In this document: positions 44,452 through 53,872 of the stretch, in pieces
Layout of the letters: each line of letters opens with the position of its first letter
Numbering within the stretch: position 1 is the first letter of the stretch
Source of the DNA: Teichococcus vastitatis
GTDB lineage: Bacteria; Pseudomonadota; Alphaproteobacteria; Acetobacterales; Acetobacteraceae
Reading direction: 5' to 3'
Assembly: GCF_003604215.1 (NCBI RefSeq)
Contig: NZ_QXGS01000009.1
Coordinates: forward strand, 1-64,000
DNA: 64,000 nucleotides
The notes under the pieces: generated by a model
The model's input: only the letters and a program-made list of their open reading frames with translations
The model's database searches: none
What the model was told of the DNA's origin: nothing
Translations under genes and position numbers: made by a program

Positions 44452-45349
44452 GCCGCGGGTCCAACACGTCGCGCAACCCGTCGCCGAACAGGTTGAAGGC
44501 CAGGCTGGTCAGCAGGATGGCGGTGCCGGGAATGGCGGCGATCCACCAGCTGGTCATCACGAATTGCCGCCCCGTCGACAGCATCGCGCCCCATTCCGGG
44601 CTGGGCGGCTGGGCGCCAAGACCGAGGAAGCCCAGCCCGGCGGCGGTCAGGATGATCGCGGCCATGTTCAGCGTGATGCGCACCACCACGGAGGGGATGC
44701 ACATCGGCATTACGTGGTGCACGATGATCCGCAGGCGCGACGCCCCCTGCAGGCGCACCGCCGCGATGTAGTCGGATTGCCGCACCGTCAGCGTCTCGGC
44801 CCGCGCCAGCCGCGCGATCGGCGGCCAGGCGGCCAGGGAGATGGCGATGATGGCGTTCTCAATGCCCGGACCGAGCGCGGCGACGAAGGCCAGCGCCAGG
44901 ATCAGGCTGGGAAAGGACAGAAAGATGTCTACCAGGCGCATCAGCACGGTGTCGGTCCAGCCGCCCAAATAACCCGCCGTCGCACCGATCACGAGACCGA
45001 GCGGCGCCGCGATCAGCGCCGCCAGGAAGGCGATATAGAGCGTGATGCGGGCGCCGAAGACCAGGCGGCTGAAGATGTCGCGGCCCAGGTCGTCGGTGCC
45101 GAGCCAATGCACCGCGGACGGCGGCTGCAGCCGCGCCATCAGATCCTGTGCGTAGATGTCGTGCGTCGCGATCAGCGGCGCGAACGCCGCCACGGCGATC
45201 AGCACCAGCAGCATGGCCGCGCCGATCAGGGCCGGCGGATTGCGGCGCAGTCGCCGCCAACCCAGCCAGAAGGCCTGCATGCGGGCCTGAAAAGGAGACG
45301 CCGGAACGGGCGCGCGCAGCCAGGCGCCGAGGGATGTGGCGGCAGGCAT
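44444..45349 (-). CDS. ABC importer permease, DppC-like
   Basis: A 301-residue permease with an N-terminal cytoplasmic helix and six membrane segments. Family marks: HWLGTDDLGRDIFSRLVFGARITL near 90 and the EAA loop near 199 (YIAAVRLQGASRLRIIVHHVMP). The ATG shares one base with the stop of the upstream permease (TGATG). It forms the channel with the DppB-like subunit. Confidence 0.93.
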   Translation of the reverse strand: MPAATSLGAWLRAPVPASPFQARMQAFWLGWRRLRRNPPALIGAAMLLVLIAVAAFAPLIATHDIYAQDLMARLQPPSAVHWLGTDDLGRDIFSRLVFGARITLYIAFLAALIAAPLGLVIGATAGYLGGWTDTVLMRLVDIFLSFPSLILALAFVAALGPGIENAIIAISLAAWPPIARLARAETLTVRQSDYIAAVRLQGASRLRIIVHHVMPMCIPSVVVRITLNMAAIILTAAGLGFLGLGAQPPSPEWGAMLSTGRQFVMTSWWIAAIPGTAILLTSLAFNLFGDGLRDVLDPRHG

Positions 45350-46419
45350 CAGCGGGTTCGCGGATCGAAGACGCGGTAGAGCAGGTCAGACAACAGGTTC
45401 AGCCCCACGAAGATGATGCCCACCACCAGGGTGCAGCCGACCACAGCGTTCATGTCGCCGCCGAGCAGCGCATTGGTGAGGTAGCGGCCGAAGCCGGGCC
45501 AGGCGAACACGGTTTCCGTCAGCACCGCGCCCTCCAGAAGAAAAGCGTAAGCCAATGCGACAACGGTGACGACTTGCACGGCGACGTTGCGGAACGCGTG
45601 GACCCACACGGTCCGTCCCCAGGACAGGCCTTTCACCCGCGCGGCGATGACGTATTCCTGCGCCAGCTGTTCCAGCATGAAGGAGCGTGTCATCCGGCTG
45701 ATATAGGCCATCGCCCCGAAGCCCAGGATCGAGGCCGGCAGGATGATGTGGCCGAAGGCGTTCCGGAAGATGTCCCACTGTCCGGCCATCGCCGTGTCGA
45801 GCAGCAGGAGGTCGGTCACCGGCTCGATGTCCCACTGGTAGGCGGTGTCGATGCGCCCGGGACCCTCGACCCATCCCAGCGTCGCGTAGAACAACACCAG
45901 CCCCATGAGCCCGAGCCAGAAATTCGGGGTGGAATAGCCCAGCAAGCCGAAGACCCGGACGAAGTAATCGATGGCCGTGTCGCGATAGGCTGCCGCCAGC
46001 ACACCCAGTGGAATGCCGAGGCCCGTACCGATCAGGATGCCGACCGTCGCCAGCTCGATGGTGGCGGGAAACACGCGGCCGATATCATCGAGCACCGGTT
46101 TCCCCGTCGTCAGGGCGGTGCCGAAATCCAGGCGCGCGATGTCGTAAACATAATGCGCGAACTGGATGTAGAGCGGCTGGTCGAGCCCGAGCTGCCGCTG
46201 CATCGCCTCATAAGCTTCCTGGGTCGCGTTGTCGCCCAGGATGGCGGCCACGGGATCGAGCGGCAGCATGCGGCCGATGAAGAAGGTGAGAGCCATCAGG
46301 CCGAACAGGGTCACGGCGATCGAGACGATCAACCGTGCCGCCTTGCCCACCCAGCCGGGCAGCGCGGCGGTGTTGCCGCGCCCGCGCCGGCGTGCGGGCA
46401 TCGCCGCCACATCCGCCAT
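45349..46419 (-). CDS. ABC importer permease, DppB-like
   Basis: A 356-residue permease. The first membrane segment is at about residues 30-50; the family motif LGLDQPLYIQFAHYV is near 95, and the EAA loop EYVIAARVKGLSWGRTVWVHAFRN near 255. It is longer than E. coli DppB by about 15 residues at the N-terminus, which is arginine-rich. Seven bases separate it from the binding-protein gene. Confidence 0.92.
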   Translation of the reverse strand: MADVAAMPARRRGRGNTAALPGWVGKAARLIVSIAVTLFGLMALTFFIGRMLPLDPVAAILGDNATQEAYEAMQRQLGLDQPLYIQFAHYVYDIARLDFGTALTTGKPVLDDIGRVFPATIELATVGILIGTGLGIPLGVLAAAYRDTAIDYFVRVFGLLGYSTPNFWLGLMGLVLFYATLGWVEGPGRIDTAYQWDIEPVTDLLLLDTAMAGQWDIFRNAFGHIILPASILGFGAMAYISRMTRSFMLEQLAQEYVIAARVKGLSWGRTVWVHAFRNVAVQVVTVVALAYAFLLEGAVLTETVFAWPGFGRYLTNALLGGDMNAVVGCTLVVGIIFVGLNLLSDLLYRVFDPRTR

Positions 46420-46426
46420 GCAGGCG

Positions 46427-48037
46427 TTACTCCTTGTACGCCATGTCGTAGTAGCTCCCGAAGCCGTGCCACGTCCAGTTCTTGAGGGAAGTGCGCACGC
46501 CGGCCAGATGCACGGTCTGGAACATGATCGCCGTCGGCCCGCTCTGCATCATGTCGCGCTGCAGCTGGTGATACAGCGCCGCGCGCTTCTCCTCGTCCCG
46601 TTCCAGCAGGGCCTCGGCGGCGATCCGGTTGGCGGATTCCGATTGGAAGGAATGGCGCCAGGAGGGAAACTGGGTCAGCTTCGCCTCGGCCCGGTTGTCG
46701 GGATTGGCAATCAGGCGGGACGCGTTGCCCTGCGCATCGGGAATGCTGGTCTGCCAGGCGGCGATCACGGTTTCGAACTCGCGGCCGCGATGCCGCGCGA
46801 AGAGCTGCGCATTGGCCATCTGCTCCAGCTTCAGCCGCACGCCGACCTTGGCGGCATTGGCCTGAATGTGCTGCGCGATCGGCGCCGCATAGGGCAGCGT
46901 GGAGAAGATCATGCCGGCCTCGAAGCCGTCCGGGTAGCCGGCTTCCGACAGCAGTTGCCTGGCCCGGGCGAGATCCAGGCTGAAGGGCTGGCCTTCCTTC
47001 GCGTCCAGTGCGCCGAAGGCGCCGAGCTGCACGAAGCTGGCCCGCGGCACGCCGTTATAGGCCATCACGGTTTTGCCGAGCGCCTCGTAATCGATCAGGT
47101 AGCGCATCGCCAGCCGCACCTTCTCCTGGGCAAAGGCCGGATGGGCGTTGTTGAAGCCCCAATAGACCAGCTGAGGCTTGAGCGTGCGCGCCAGGGTGAT
47201 GCCCGGCATCTTCTCGATCGCCTGCATGTCCTCCGGCGTCAGGTCGCGCGCCACGTCCACGTCGCCCTTTTCCAGCAGCAGGCGCTGCGTGCCGGCCTCG
47301 GCGACGTGACGGATGATGACGCGGCGCAGCTTCGGCGCGCCGGCCCAATGGTTCTCGTTGGCTTCCAAAACCACGCTCTCGCCGGAATTCCACTGGCGCA
47401 GCCGGTAGGGCCCGACGCAGGCCGTATGAGTGGCGAGATACTTGTTGCCGAGGTCGCCATTCACCTCGTTGGCCATCAGGGTCTTGCGATCCTGCATCGT
47501 CGCCACGCGGTTGGCGGCGATGGCCTGCAGGATCAGGTTGGTCGGGTAGGGCTTGTCGAGCTTCATCACCAGCGTGCGCTCATCCGGCGCACTGATCATC
47601 TGCTCCACATTGGCCTTGCTGAAGCCGTATTCGGTTAGCGTCGCGGCATTGCCGAAGCCCAGCTTCACCACGCGCTGCATCGACCAGGCGAGATCCTGCG
47701 CGGTGCCGGGATTGCCGGACGGAAACACCAGCTTGTCACGCAGGTGGAACGTGATCTGCCGGCCATCCTCGGCCACTTCCCAACGCTCCGCCAGCGCCGG
47801 CACCACCCTGGCCTCGTCCTTCGGGTCGAAGCTGGCCAGGGCGTCGCAGGTGTTCTGGATCAGTTCGCTGGTCACCACCTCGCCGATCTGCGCCGGGTCG
47901 AAGGTGGAGATGGCATCGATGTTCCACGCCATCACCAGCGCGTTGCGCGGCGTCGCCGCCTGCGCTGGCCCCGCCAGCGCGGCGCCGGCCAGCAGGGTCA
48001 AGGTGAGGCGCCATCTCCGGTCGCATCGATCTGTCAT
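46427..48037 (-). CDS. ABC importer substrate-binding protein, peptide type (family 5)
   Basis: A 536-residue SBP of the DppA/OppA family. The signal peptide is about 27 residues (RRWRLTLTLLAGAALAGPAQA, cleavage probably AQA-A). The mature protein has WNIDAISTFDPAQIG and RVVPALAERWEVAEDGRQITFHLRD, the family signature. ATG 48037 with GGAG upstream is preferred to in-frame ATGs at 48070 and 48091. The ligand could be a peptide, opine or other solute. The operon continues with two permeases, two ATPases and adenine deaminase. Confidence 0.92.
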   Translation of the reverse strand: MTDRCDRRWRLTLTLLAGAALAGPAQAATPRNALVMAWNIDAISTFDPAQIGEVVTSELIQNTCDALASFDPKDEARVVPALAERWEVAEDGRQITFHLRDKLVFPSGNPGTAQDLAWSMQRVVKLGFGNAATLTEYGFSKANVEQMISAPDERTLVMKLDKPYPTNLILQAIAANRVATMQDRKTLMANEVNGDLGNKYLATHTACVGPYRLRQWNSGESVVLEANENHWAGAPKLRRVIIRHVAEAGTQRLLLEKGDVDVARDLTPEDMQAIEKMPGITLARTLKPQLVYWGFNNAHPAFAQEKVRLAMRYLIDYEALGKTVMAYNGVPRASFVQLGAFGALDAKEGQPFSLDLARARQLLSEAGYPDGFEAGMIFSTLPYAAPIAQHIQANAAKVGVRLKLEQMANAQLFARHRGREFETVIAAWQTSIPDAQGNASRLIANPDNRAEAKLTQFPSWRHSFQSESANRIAAEALLERDEEKRAALYHQLQRDMMQSGPTAIMFQTVHLAGVRTSLKNWTWHGFGSYYDMAYKE

Positions 48038-48171
48038 GCCCAGCACTCCCGACTTCCGAAAGGATGACATGGTAAGCAAGCCTGATCCCATCTGTCTCCC
48101 CCTGGCGCGGGATCTTCAACACGGCCAGAATGCCGAGGCCGAGCCTGCCGCCCCGAGGAGTGACCGCCACC

Positions 48172-49197
48172 ATGTCTGCCCTGCCGTTCTCCGATGCGCT
48201 TCCCGTGCCCGTGCCGCAGGAGGCCGATCCGGGCGACTGGCCGGTCTGGAGCAGCCCGGAGGCGGCCGGATGGTCCACGTCGGCACTTACGGATGCCCTG
48301 CGCTTCGCGTCCACGCTGGACAGCGCGGCGCTGATGCTGGTGGTGCGCGGCCGGGTGCTGGTGTCGGCTGGCCGCGTCGCGGCCCGGTTCAACACGCACT
48401 CGATCCGCAAGAGCATCTTGTCCGCGCTGATCGGTATCCACGAGGCGGAGGGCCGCATCGATCTCGGCGCCACGCTGGACGCGCTGGGGATCGACGACAA
48501 GCTCGGCCTGACGCCGCGGGAAAAGCTGGCCACGGTGTACGACCTGCTGTGCGCCCGCTCCGGCGTGTATCACCCGAGCGGCTACGAATCCCCCTGGATG
48601 CTCTCCATCAAGCCGGCGCGGCACAGTGCAGGGCCCGGCACCACTTGGTGCTACAACAACTGGGACTTCAACGCCCTGGGCAGCATCTTCCGGCAACTCA
48701 CCGGGGCCGACATCTTCGCCGATTTCGCCAACCGGATCGCCGTGCCATGCGGGCTGCAGGATTTCCGCCCGGCCGAGGATGGCAGCTATGTCACGCTGCC
48801 CGATTCCCAGCATCCGGCCTATCCGTTCCGCATGACGGCCCGGGATCTGGCGAAGTTCGGCCAGCTGTTTCTGGATGCCGGATGCTGCGGCGGCCGGGCC
48901 GTGCTGCCGCCGGACTGGGCCCGGCTCAGCGTGCTGCCGCATTCGGAAGCCGGACATCGCGGCGCCTACGGCTTCATGTGGTGGATATCCCGGGAGGGTG
49001 TGATGTTTCCGAGCGTGGTGACGCCGCCCGGCAGCTTCGCGGCCTTCGGCACCCGCGGCCACAAGGTGCTGGTGATGCCGTCCTTGCAGGCGGTGCTGGT
49101 GCACCGGGTTGACACCGACCAGGAGGGAACGGCCGTGTCCGACCTGCAGTTCGGTCGGCTGCTGGCACGGCTGCTGCGGGCTGCGCCACGTCACTGA
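48172..49197 (+). CDS. beta-lactamase-fold serine hydrolase
   Basis: A 341-residue penicillin-binding/class C fold hydrolase. The nucleophile is in SIRKS (Ser77-x-x-Lys80), the Tyr-x-Asn element is in TWCYNNWDFNALG near 162, and a C-terminal FGTRGHKVLVMP takes the place of the KTG/HxG box. No signal peptide is evident, so it may be cytosolic. Divergent from the peptide-type ABC operon (about 135 bases apart), which hints at a peptidase or amidase acting on an imported compound. ATG 48172 with GAGGAG upstream is chosen over ATG 48130. Confidence 0.85.
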   Translation: MSALPFSDALPVPVPQEADPGDWPVWSSPEAAGWSTSALTDALRFASTLDSAALMLVVRGRVLVSAGRVAARFNTHSIRKSILSALIGIHEAEGRIDLGATLDALGIDDKLGLTPREKLATVYDLLCARSGVYHPSGYESPWMLSIKPARHSAGPGTTWCYNNWDFNALGSIFRQLTGADIFADFANRIAVPCGLQDFRPAEDGSYVTLPDSQHPAYPFRMTARDLAKFGQLFLDAGCCGGRAVLPPDWARLSVLPHSEAGHRGAYGFMWWISREGVMFPSVVTPPGSFAAFGTRGHKVLVMPSLQAVLVHRVDTDQEGTAVSDLQFGRLLARLLRAAPRH

Positions 49198-49315
49198 GCA
49201 ACGCGGCGCCTCCGGCATGGATCGCGAACCGCGATCCGTGCATAATGGCTGGGGTCCGACCGTGCTCCGCCGGCTGCGAGTGAACGCCGCGACCGCTTGT
49301 TGAAAGCTGAAGCCC

Positions 49316-49753
49316 ATGCAGATCACCGCCGAGCAGATCCGCGCCGCCGAGGCGCAGGGCTGCCGCTTCGAGCCGGCCTCCGAACGCCAGGTCCGCACCT
49401 TGTCCATGCAACGCCGCATCTTCTGGCAGGGCACCCAGGCCCTGGTGGCGCTGCGCCAGGATGGCTTCCTGGAAACCGCGGCCACGCTGCAGCAGATCCT
49501 GGAACAGCCGGCGCCGGAAGAACCGTCCACGCCCTTGCCGCCCCGGGAGCCGGAGCCGGCGAGCATCTCCCCTGCGGAGAGCGTCGTGACGGCGCCACCC
49601 GCGGCCTCTCCGGCCCCGACTCTCGCCGCCACGGCTCAGATGGTGGCGGCCGTGGTGGCGGCCCGATCCCTGGAAGCTGCGGATCTTCCGGACCTGATCC
49701 GGAGCGTGCATGGCAGTGTCAGTCGCTTGTTGCCGCGAACTGGGAAATCCTGA
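49316..49753 (+). CDS. small protein with a MucR-like oligomerisation segment
   Basis: A 145-residue protein. Residues 1-65 are helical and unrecognised; 66-100 are proline- and alanine-rich linker; 101-140 read AATAQMVAAVVAARSLEAAD and continue LPDLIRSVHGSVSRLL, which resembles the N-terminal helices of MucR/Ros regulators (ASIVSAYVSxNxVxxxxLPxLIxxVHxAL). The zinc-finger DNA-binding domain of MucR is absent, and no frame downstream encodes it. It could be a MucR partner or dominant-negative form, or simply share a general oligomerisation module. No strong ribosome site. Followed by 474 bases without a gene. Confidence 0.65.
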   Translation: MQITAEQIRAAEAQGCRFEPASERQVRTLSMQRRIFWQGTQALVALRQDGFLETAATLQQILEQPAPEEPSTPLPPREPEPASISPAESVVTAPPAASPAPTLAATAQMVAAVVAARSLEAADLPDLIRSVHGSVSRLLPRTGKS

Positions 49754-50227
49754 GGCCGTTACGGTCGCGTCGGGGCCGCGCTTTCTTTCACACGAAAATG
49801 TGTGCACCTCCAGGACCCGTGCCTCGGCGCCTGCCTTGCGCCGGCCTGGACTGCCGCAAAGCGCAAACATGATATCCGGACAATGTCCGGCCTCAGAAGC
49901 TGTCGGATTTGGGGCGTGAGACTTTCCATCCGTGTCGGATGGCCGCCACTCCTGCGGCGATCGGTCCTCAGCCCTCGGCGCAGGCGGTCCGGCCGGGTCT
50001 GATTCTGCGCTTTTCCCGCGTGCTGCAAGCAGGCTTCATGATCATGGCGGCCATCAACCGGCTGCCCAAGCCACGCCGCAGGGCGGGCACAGGAGGATCG
50101 CGGGCGATGAACGGCCATCCGTATCATACGGCGCCTCGTACCGGCGCGGCGGAAGCCTCCACCGGACGAGCCGGTGCGCCCCGCTCTGGCAGCGGCTGAG
50201 ATTTCCCGGCAGCAGGACAGCACGATC
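49754..50227. other. 474-base intergenic region
   Basis: No gene supported. It contains a 15-base palindrome CCGGACA-A-TGTCCGG at 49876-49890 (GATATCCGGACAATGTCCGG context), a good candidate for a regulator-binding site or a hairpin, and otherwise unstructured GC-rich sequence up to the oxidoreductase start. Confidence 0.6.
49876..49890. promoter_or_regulatory. 15-base palindrome
   Basis: CCGGACA/TGTCCGG with a single central A, perfect arms. It is about 340 bases upstream of the indolepyruvate oxidoreductase gene. A dimeric regulator site is plausible; no regulator gene is adjacent. Confidence 0.35.
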
Positions 50228-53200
50228 ATGGCAAACATGGCCCGGCTTCCGCCTTCCGCGCAGTTCCAGTTCGACGGCTCACCTTGCTTTCTGACCGGCA
50301 TCCAGGCGCTGGTGCGCTTGCCGATGCTGCAGCAGATCCGCGACGCGGCGGCGGGGCTGAACACGGCGGGCTTCATCTCAGGCTATCGCGGCTCGCCGCT
50401 GGGCGGCTTCGATCAGGCGCTGTGGCGGGCACGGGATGCGCTGGCGGCGCACCGCATCACCTTTCAACCCGGGCTGAACGAGGAACTGGCGGCCACGGCG
50501 GTATGGGGCACCCAGCAGGTGAACCTGTTTTCGGACGCCAAGCATGATGGCGTGTTCGGACTCTGGTACGGCAAGGGGCCCGGCGCCGACCGCAGCGTCG
50601 ACGTGTTCAAGCACGCCAATGCCGCCGGCACTTCGCGGCACGGCGGCGTCCTGGCGCTGGTGGGAGATGACCATGGCGCCAAATCCTCCTCCCTGCCGCA
50701 TCAGAGCGACCACATCTTCGCCGCCTCGATGATGCCGGTGCTGAACCCGTCGGGCGTGCAGGAATTCATCGATTTCGGGCTGCATGGCTGGGCTATGTCG
50801 CGGTTCTCCGGCTGCTGGGTCGGGCTGCGGGCCATCGCCGACACGGTGGAAACCTCCGCCGCCGTGGCGCTCGACCCGCACCGCATCGAGAGTCGGCTGC
50901 CGGCGGATTTCGTGATGCCGCCGGACGGCTTGTCGATCCGCTGGCCCGACCCGCCGCTGATGCAGGAGCGCCGGCTGCAGCAGTTCAAGGTCTACGCCGC
51001 CATGGCCTACGCCCACGCCAACGGGCTGAACCGGGTGGTGCTGGACAGCCCGAGGGCGCAGCTCGGCATCATCACCACGGGCAAATCCTATCTGGACGTG
51101 CGGCAGGCCCTGGTGTCGCTGGGCATCGATGAGAGCAAGGCGGCGGCGATCGGCCTGCGCATCTTCAAGGTCGGCATGACCTGGCCGCTAGACGCGGAAG
51201 GCGTGCGGCACTTCGCCGAGGGCCTCGAGGACATCCTGGTGGTCGAGGAGAAACGGCAGGTCATCGAATACCAGCTGAAGGAACAGCTCTACAATTGGCG
51301 GGAGGATGTGCGGCCGCGCGTCACCGGCAAGTATGACGAAACCGGCGAATGGGAGCTGGCGGCGCATCGCTGGCAATTGCCAGCCTCGGGTGAGCTGACC
51401 CCCGCCCTGATCGCGCGCGTGCTGGCCCGCCGCATCCGGCGCTTCCATGAGGATCCGGCCATCGAGGAGCGTCTGGCCTTTCTGGACGCCCGCGACACAA
51501 CCGCCGCGCAGAACCAGGGCGCCACGACGCAGCGCGTGCCGCATTACTGCTCGGGCTGTCCGCACAATACCTCGACCCGCGTGCCGGAAGGCAGCCGCGC
51601 CCTGGCCGGCATCGGCTGCCATTACATGGCATTGTGGCTGAACCCGGAGCAAACTCGGACCTTCAGCCAGATGGGCGGGGAAGGGGTGGCGTGGCTCGGC
51701 CAGGCGTCGTTCACCGATACGCCGCACGTCTTCGCCAATCTGGGTGATGGCACCTACTCGCATTCGGGGCTGCTCGCGATCCGTCAGGCCGTCGCGGCCC
51801 GCGCCTCCATCACCTACAAGATCCTGTTCAACGACGCCGTGGCGATGACCGGGGGCCAGCCGGTGGAGGGCACGCTTACCGTGCCGCAGATCGCGCGGCA
51901 GGTGCTCGCCGAGGGAGTCGGGCGCTGCGTGGTGGTGGCGGAGGATCCTCGGCGCCACACCGGCACCCTGCCGTCCGGCGTTTCCCTGCGGCATCGCCGC
52001 GACCTCGACACGGTGCAGCGCGAACTGCGCGACATCCGCGATGTCACCGTGCTGATCTACGATCAGACCTGCGCCGCCGAGAAGCGCCGCCGCCGCAAGC
52101 GCGGCCTGATGCCCGACCCGGCCCGGCGCGTGGTGATCAACGACCGCGTCTGCGAAGGCTGCGGAGATTGCAGCGACAAATCCAACTGCATGTCCGTGGT
52201 GCCGGTGGAAACCGAGTTCGGCCGCAAGCGGGCGATCGACCAATCCTCCTGCAACAAGGATTTCTCCTGCCTCGACGGCTTCTGCCCCAGCTTCGTCACC
52301 GTGGAAGGCGGCCGGCTGCGGCAGGGCCGTGCCATCGCGGCGCTGGCGCCCGGGGAGGAGCTGCCCGACCCGGACGTGGCCAGCGCAGCAGCGCCGTTCA
52401 ACATCTTGGTCACCGGCGTCGGCGGCACCGGGGTGGTGACGATCGGCGCGCTGCTCGGCACTGCGGCGACGCTGGAAGGGAAGGGGGCGCTGGTGCTCGA
52501 CATGGCCGGGCTGGCGCAGAAAGGCGGCCCCGTCTGGTCGCATGTGCGGATCGCCGACCGGCAGGACGCACTGCATGCGTCCCGCATCGCCACCGGTGAG
52601 GCAAGCCTGCTGCTGGGCTGCGACATGGTGGTGGCGGCGGCGGAGGACAGCTTGTCCAAGCTCAATCTCGGCACCACCCGTGCGGTGCTGAACAGCGACG
52701 TGGCGGTGACCAGTGACGTGGTGCGGGGACTGGCTGCGCAGGCCCGCAGCGGCGACGCAGCCGGCATCGCGGATCCGGATCTGGCGGCCGATACCCTGGC
52801 GGAGCGGATCGCCGCCGCCGTCGGGCCAGAAAACGCCAGCCGGATTCCCGCCTCCCGGCTGGCCACGGCGCTGCTGGGGGATTCGATCGCCACCAACCTG
52901 TTCATGATCGGCTATGCCAGCCAGAAGGGCCTGTTGCCGGTATCACCCCGCGCCATCCTGCAGGCCATCGAGTTGAACGGCGCGGCGGTGCCGATGAACC
53001 GGCAGGCCTTCCATTGGGGTCGCAAGGCAGCGCTCGATCTTGCCGCGGTGGAGGCCGCCGCAGCCCCCGCGCGGCCGCGCCCGGCGCATCACCGCCTGTC
53101 CACCTCGGTGGATGAGGTGATCGCGCGGCGGGTGGAGGAGCTGATCGCTTATCAGAACCGCCACCTTGCCGAACGCTACGTCGCACTGGTGCAGCGCATC

Positions 53201-53785
53201 CGCGCGGCGGAGCAGCGCCACTGCGCCGGGCACACCGCACTGACCGAGGCGGCCGCACGCGGCTATCACAAATTGCTGGCGGTGAAGGACGAGTACGAGG
53301 TCGCCCGACTGTTCCACGAGACTGGATTCCGGCAGCGGATCGCGGAGCAGTTCGAGGGCGATTACCGCGTGGTGCTGCATCTGGCGCCGCCGCTCTGGTC
53401 GCGGCCGGAACCGGGGCGCGAAACCCCGCGCAAACGGGCCTTCGGGCCATGGATGCTAAGTGCCTTCGGTCTGCTGGCCCATCTGCGCGGCCTGCGCGGC
53501 ACTGTTCTGGACCCGTTCCGCTTCACCGAGGACCGTCGCCTCGATCGTCGGCTTTTGGCGGACTACGAAGCCGCGCTGGAGGAAATCGCAAGGGGACTGA
53601 CAGCAGCCAACCACGCCATGGCGGTGGAGATCGCCAGCCTGCCGGATCAGGTGCGCGGTTTCGGAGCGGTACGCCAACGCTTCGCCCGCCATGCCTGGCG
53701 ACGCCGCGAGCGCCTGCTGGATGCCTTCCGCAGGGGTGGGACCGTGCCGCAGACACGCCCGGCGGCGGAGGTCGAGATGTCCTGA
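50228..53785 (+). CDS. indolepyruvate ferredoxin oxidoreductase family protein (one-chain)
   Basis: A 1185-residue fused 2-ketoacid:ferredoxin oxidoreductase. Residues 1 to about 420 are the pyrimidine and core domains; PHYCSGCPHNTSTRVPEGS near 438 begins the TPP domain with GIGCHYMALWL and NLGDGTYSHSGLLAIR near 510. A cysteine-rich insert (CEGCGDCSDKSNC near 643, then SSCNKDFSCLDGFCPSF near 675) should bind iron-sulfur clusters. From about 725 the IorB/gamma domain follows (NILVTGVGGTGVVTIGALLG, DMAGLAQKGGPVWSH). It would oxidise aryl or branched 2-keto acids to acyl-CoA. ATG 50228 is preferred to ATG 50174. It sits alone; the downstream gene is convergent. Confidence 0.93.
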   Translation: MANMARLPPSAQFQFDGSPCFLTGIQALVRLPMLQQIRDAAAGLNTAGFISGYRGSPLGGFDQALWRARDALAAHRITFQPGLNEELAATAVWGTQQVNLFSDAKHDGVFGLWYGKGPGADRSVDVFKHANAAGTSRHGGVLALVGDDHGAKSSSLPHQSDHIFAASMMPVLNPSGVQEFIDFGLHGWAMSRFSGCWVGLRAIADTVETSAAVALDPHRIESRLPADFVMPPDGLSIRWPDPPLMQERRLQQFKVYAAMAYAHANGLNRVVLDSPRAQLGIITTGKSYLDVRQALVSLGIDESKAAAIGLRIFKVGMTWPLDAEGVRHFAEGLEDILVVEEKRQVIEYQLKEQLYNWREDVRPRVTGKYDETGEWELAAHRWQLPASGELTPALIARVLARRIRRFHEDPAIEERLAFLDARDTTAAQNQGATTQRVPHYCSGCPHNTSTRVPEGSRALAGIGCHYMALWLNPEQTRTFSQMGGEGVAWLGQASFTDTPHVFANLGDGTYSHSGLLAIRQAVAARASITYKILFNDAVAMTGGQPVEGTLTVPQIARQVLAEGVGRCVVVAEDPRRHTGTLPSGVSLRHRRDLDTVQRELRDIRDVTVLIYDQTCAAEKRRRRKRGLMPDPARRVVINDRVCEGCGDCSDKSNCMSVVPVETEFGRKRAIDQSSCNKDFSCLDGFCPSFVTVEGGRLRQGRAIAALAPGEELPDPDVASAAAPFNILVTGVGGTGVVTIGALLGTAATLEGKGALVLDMAGLAQKGGPVWSHVRIADRQDALHASRIATGEASLLLGCDMVVAAAEDSLSKLNLGTTRAVLNSDVAVTSDVVRGLAAQARSGDAAGIADPDLAADTLAERIAAAVGPENASRIPASRLATALLGDSIATNLFMIGYASQKGLLPVSPRAILQAIELNGAAVPMNRQAFHWGRKAALDLAAVEAAAAPARPRPAHHRLSTSVDEVIARRVEELIAYQNRHLAERYVALVQRIRAAEQRHCAGHTALTEAAARGYHKLLAVKDEYEVARLFHETGFRQRIAEQFEGDYRVVLHLAPPLWSRPEPGRETPRKRAFGPWMLSAFGLLAHLRGLRGTVLDPFRFTEDRRLDRRLLADYEAALEEIARGLTAANHAMAVEIASLPDQVRGFGAVRQRFARHAWRRRERLLDAFRRGGTVPQTRPAAEVEMS

Positions 53786-53872
53786 CACAACCCGCGCGCG
53801 GACCCATGGAAGAACCTCCTGCTTCATCCCGTATAAGTTATCTTATGTAAAATCGTCTGGCACCTCAGCCGG

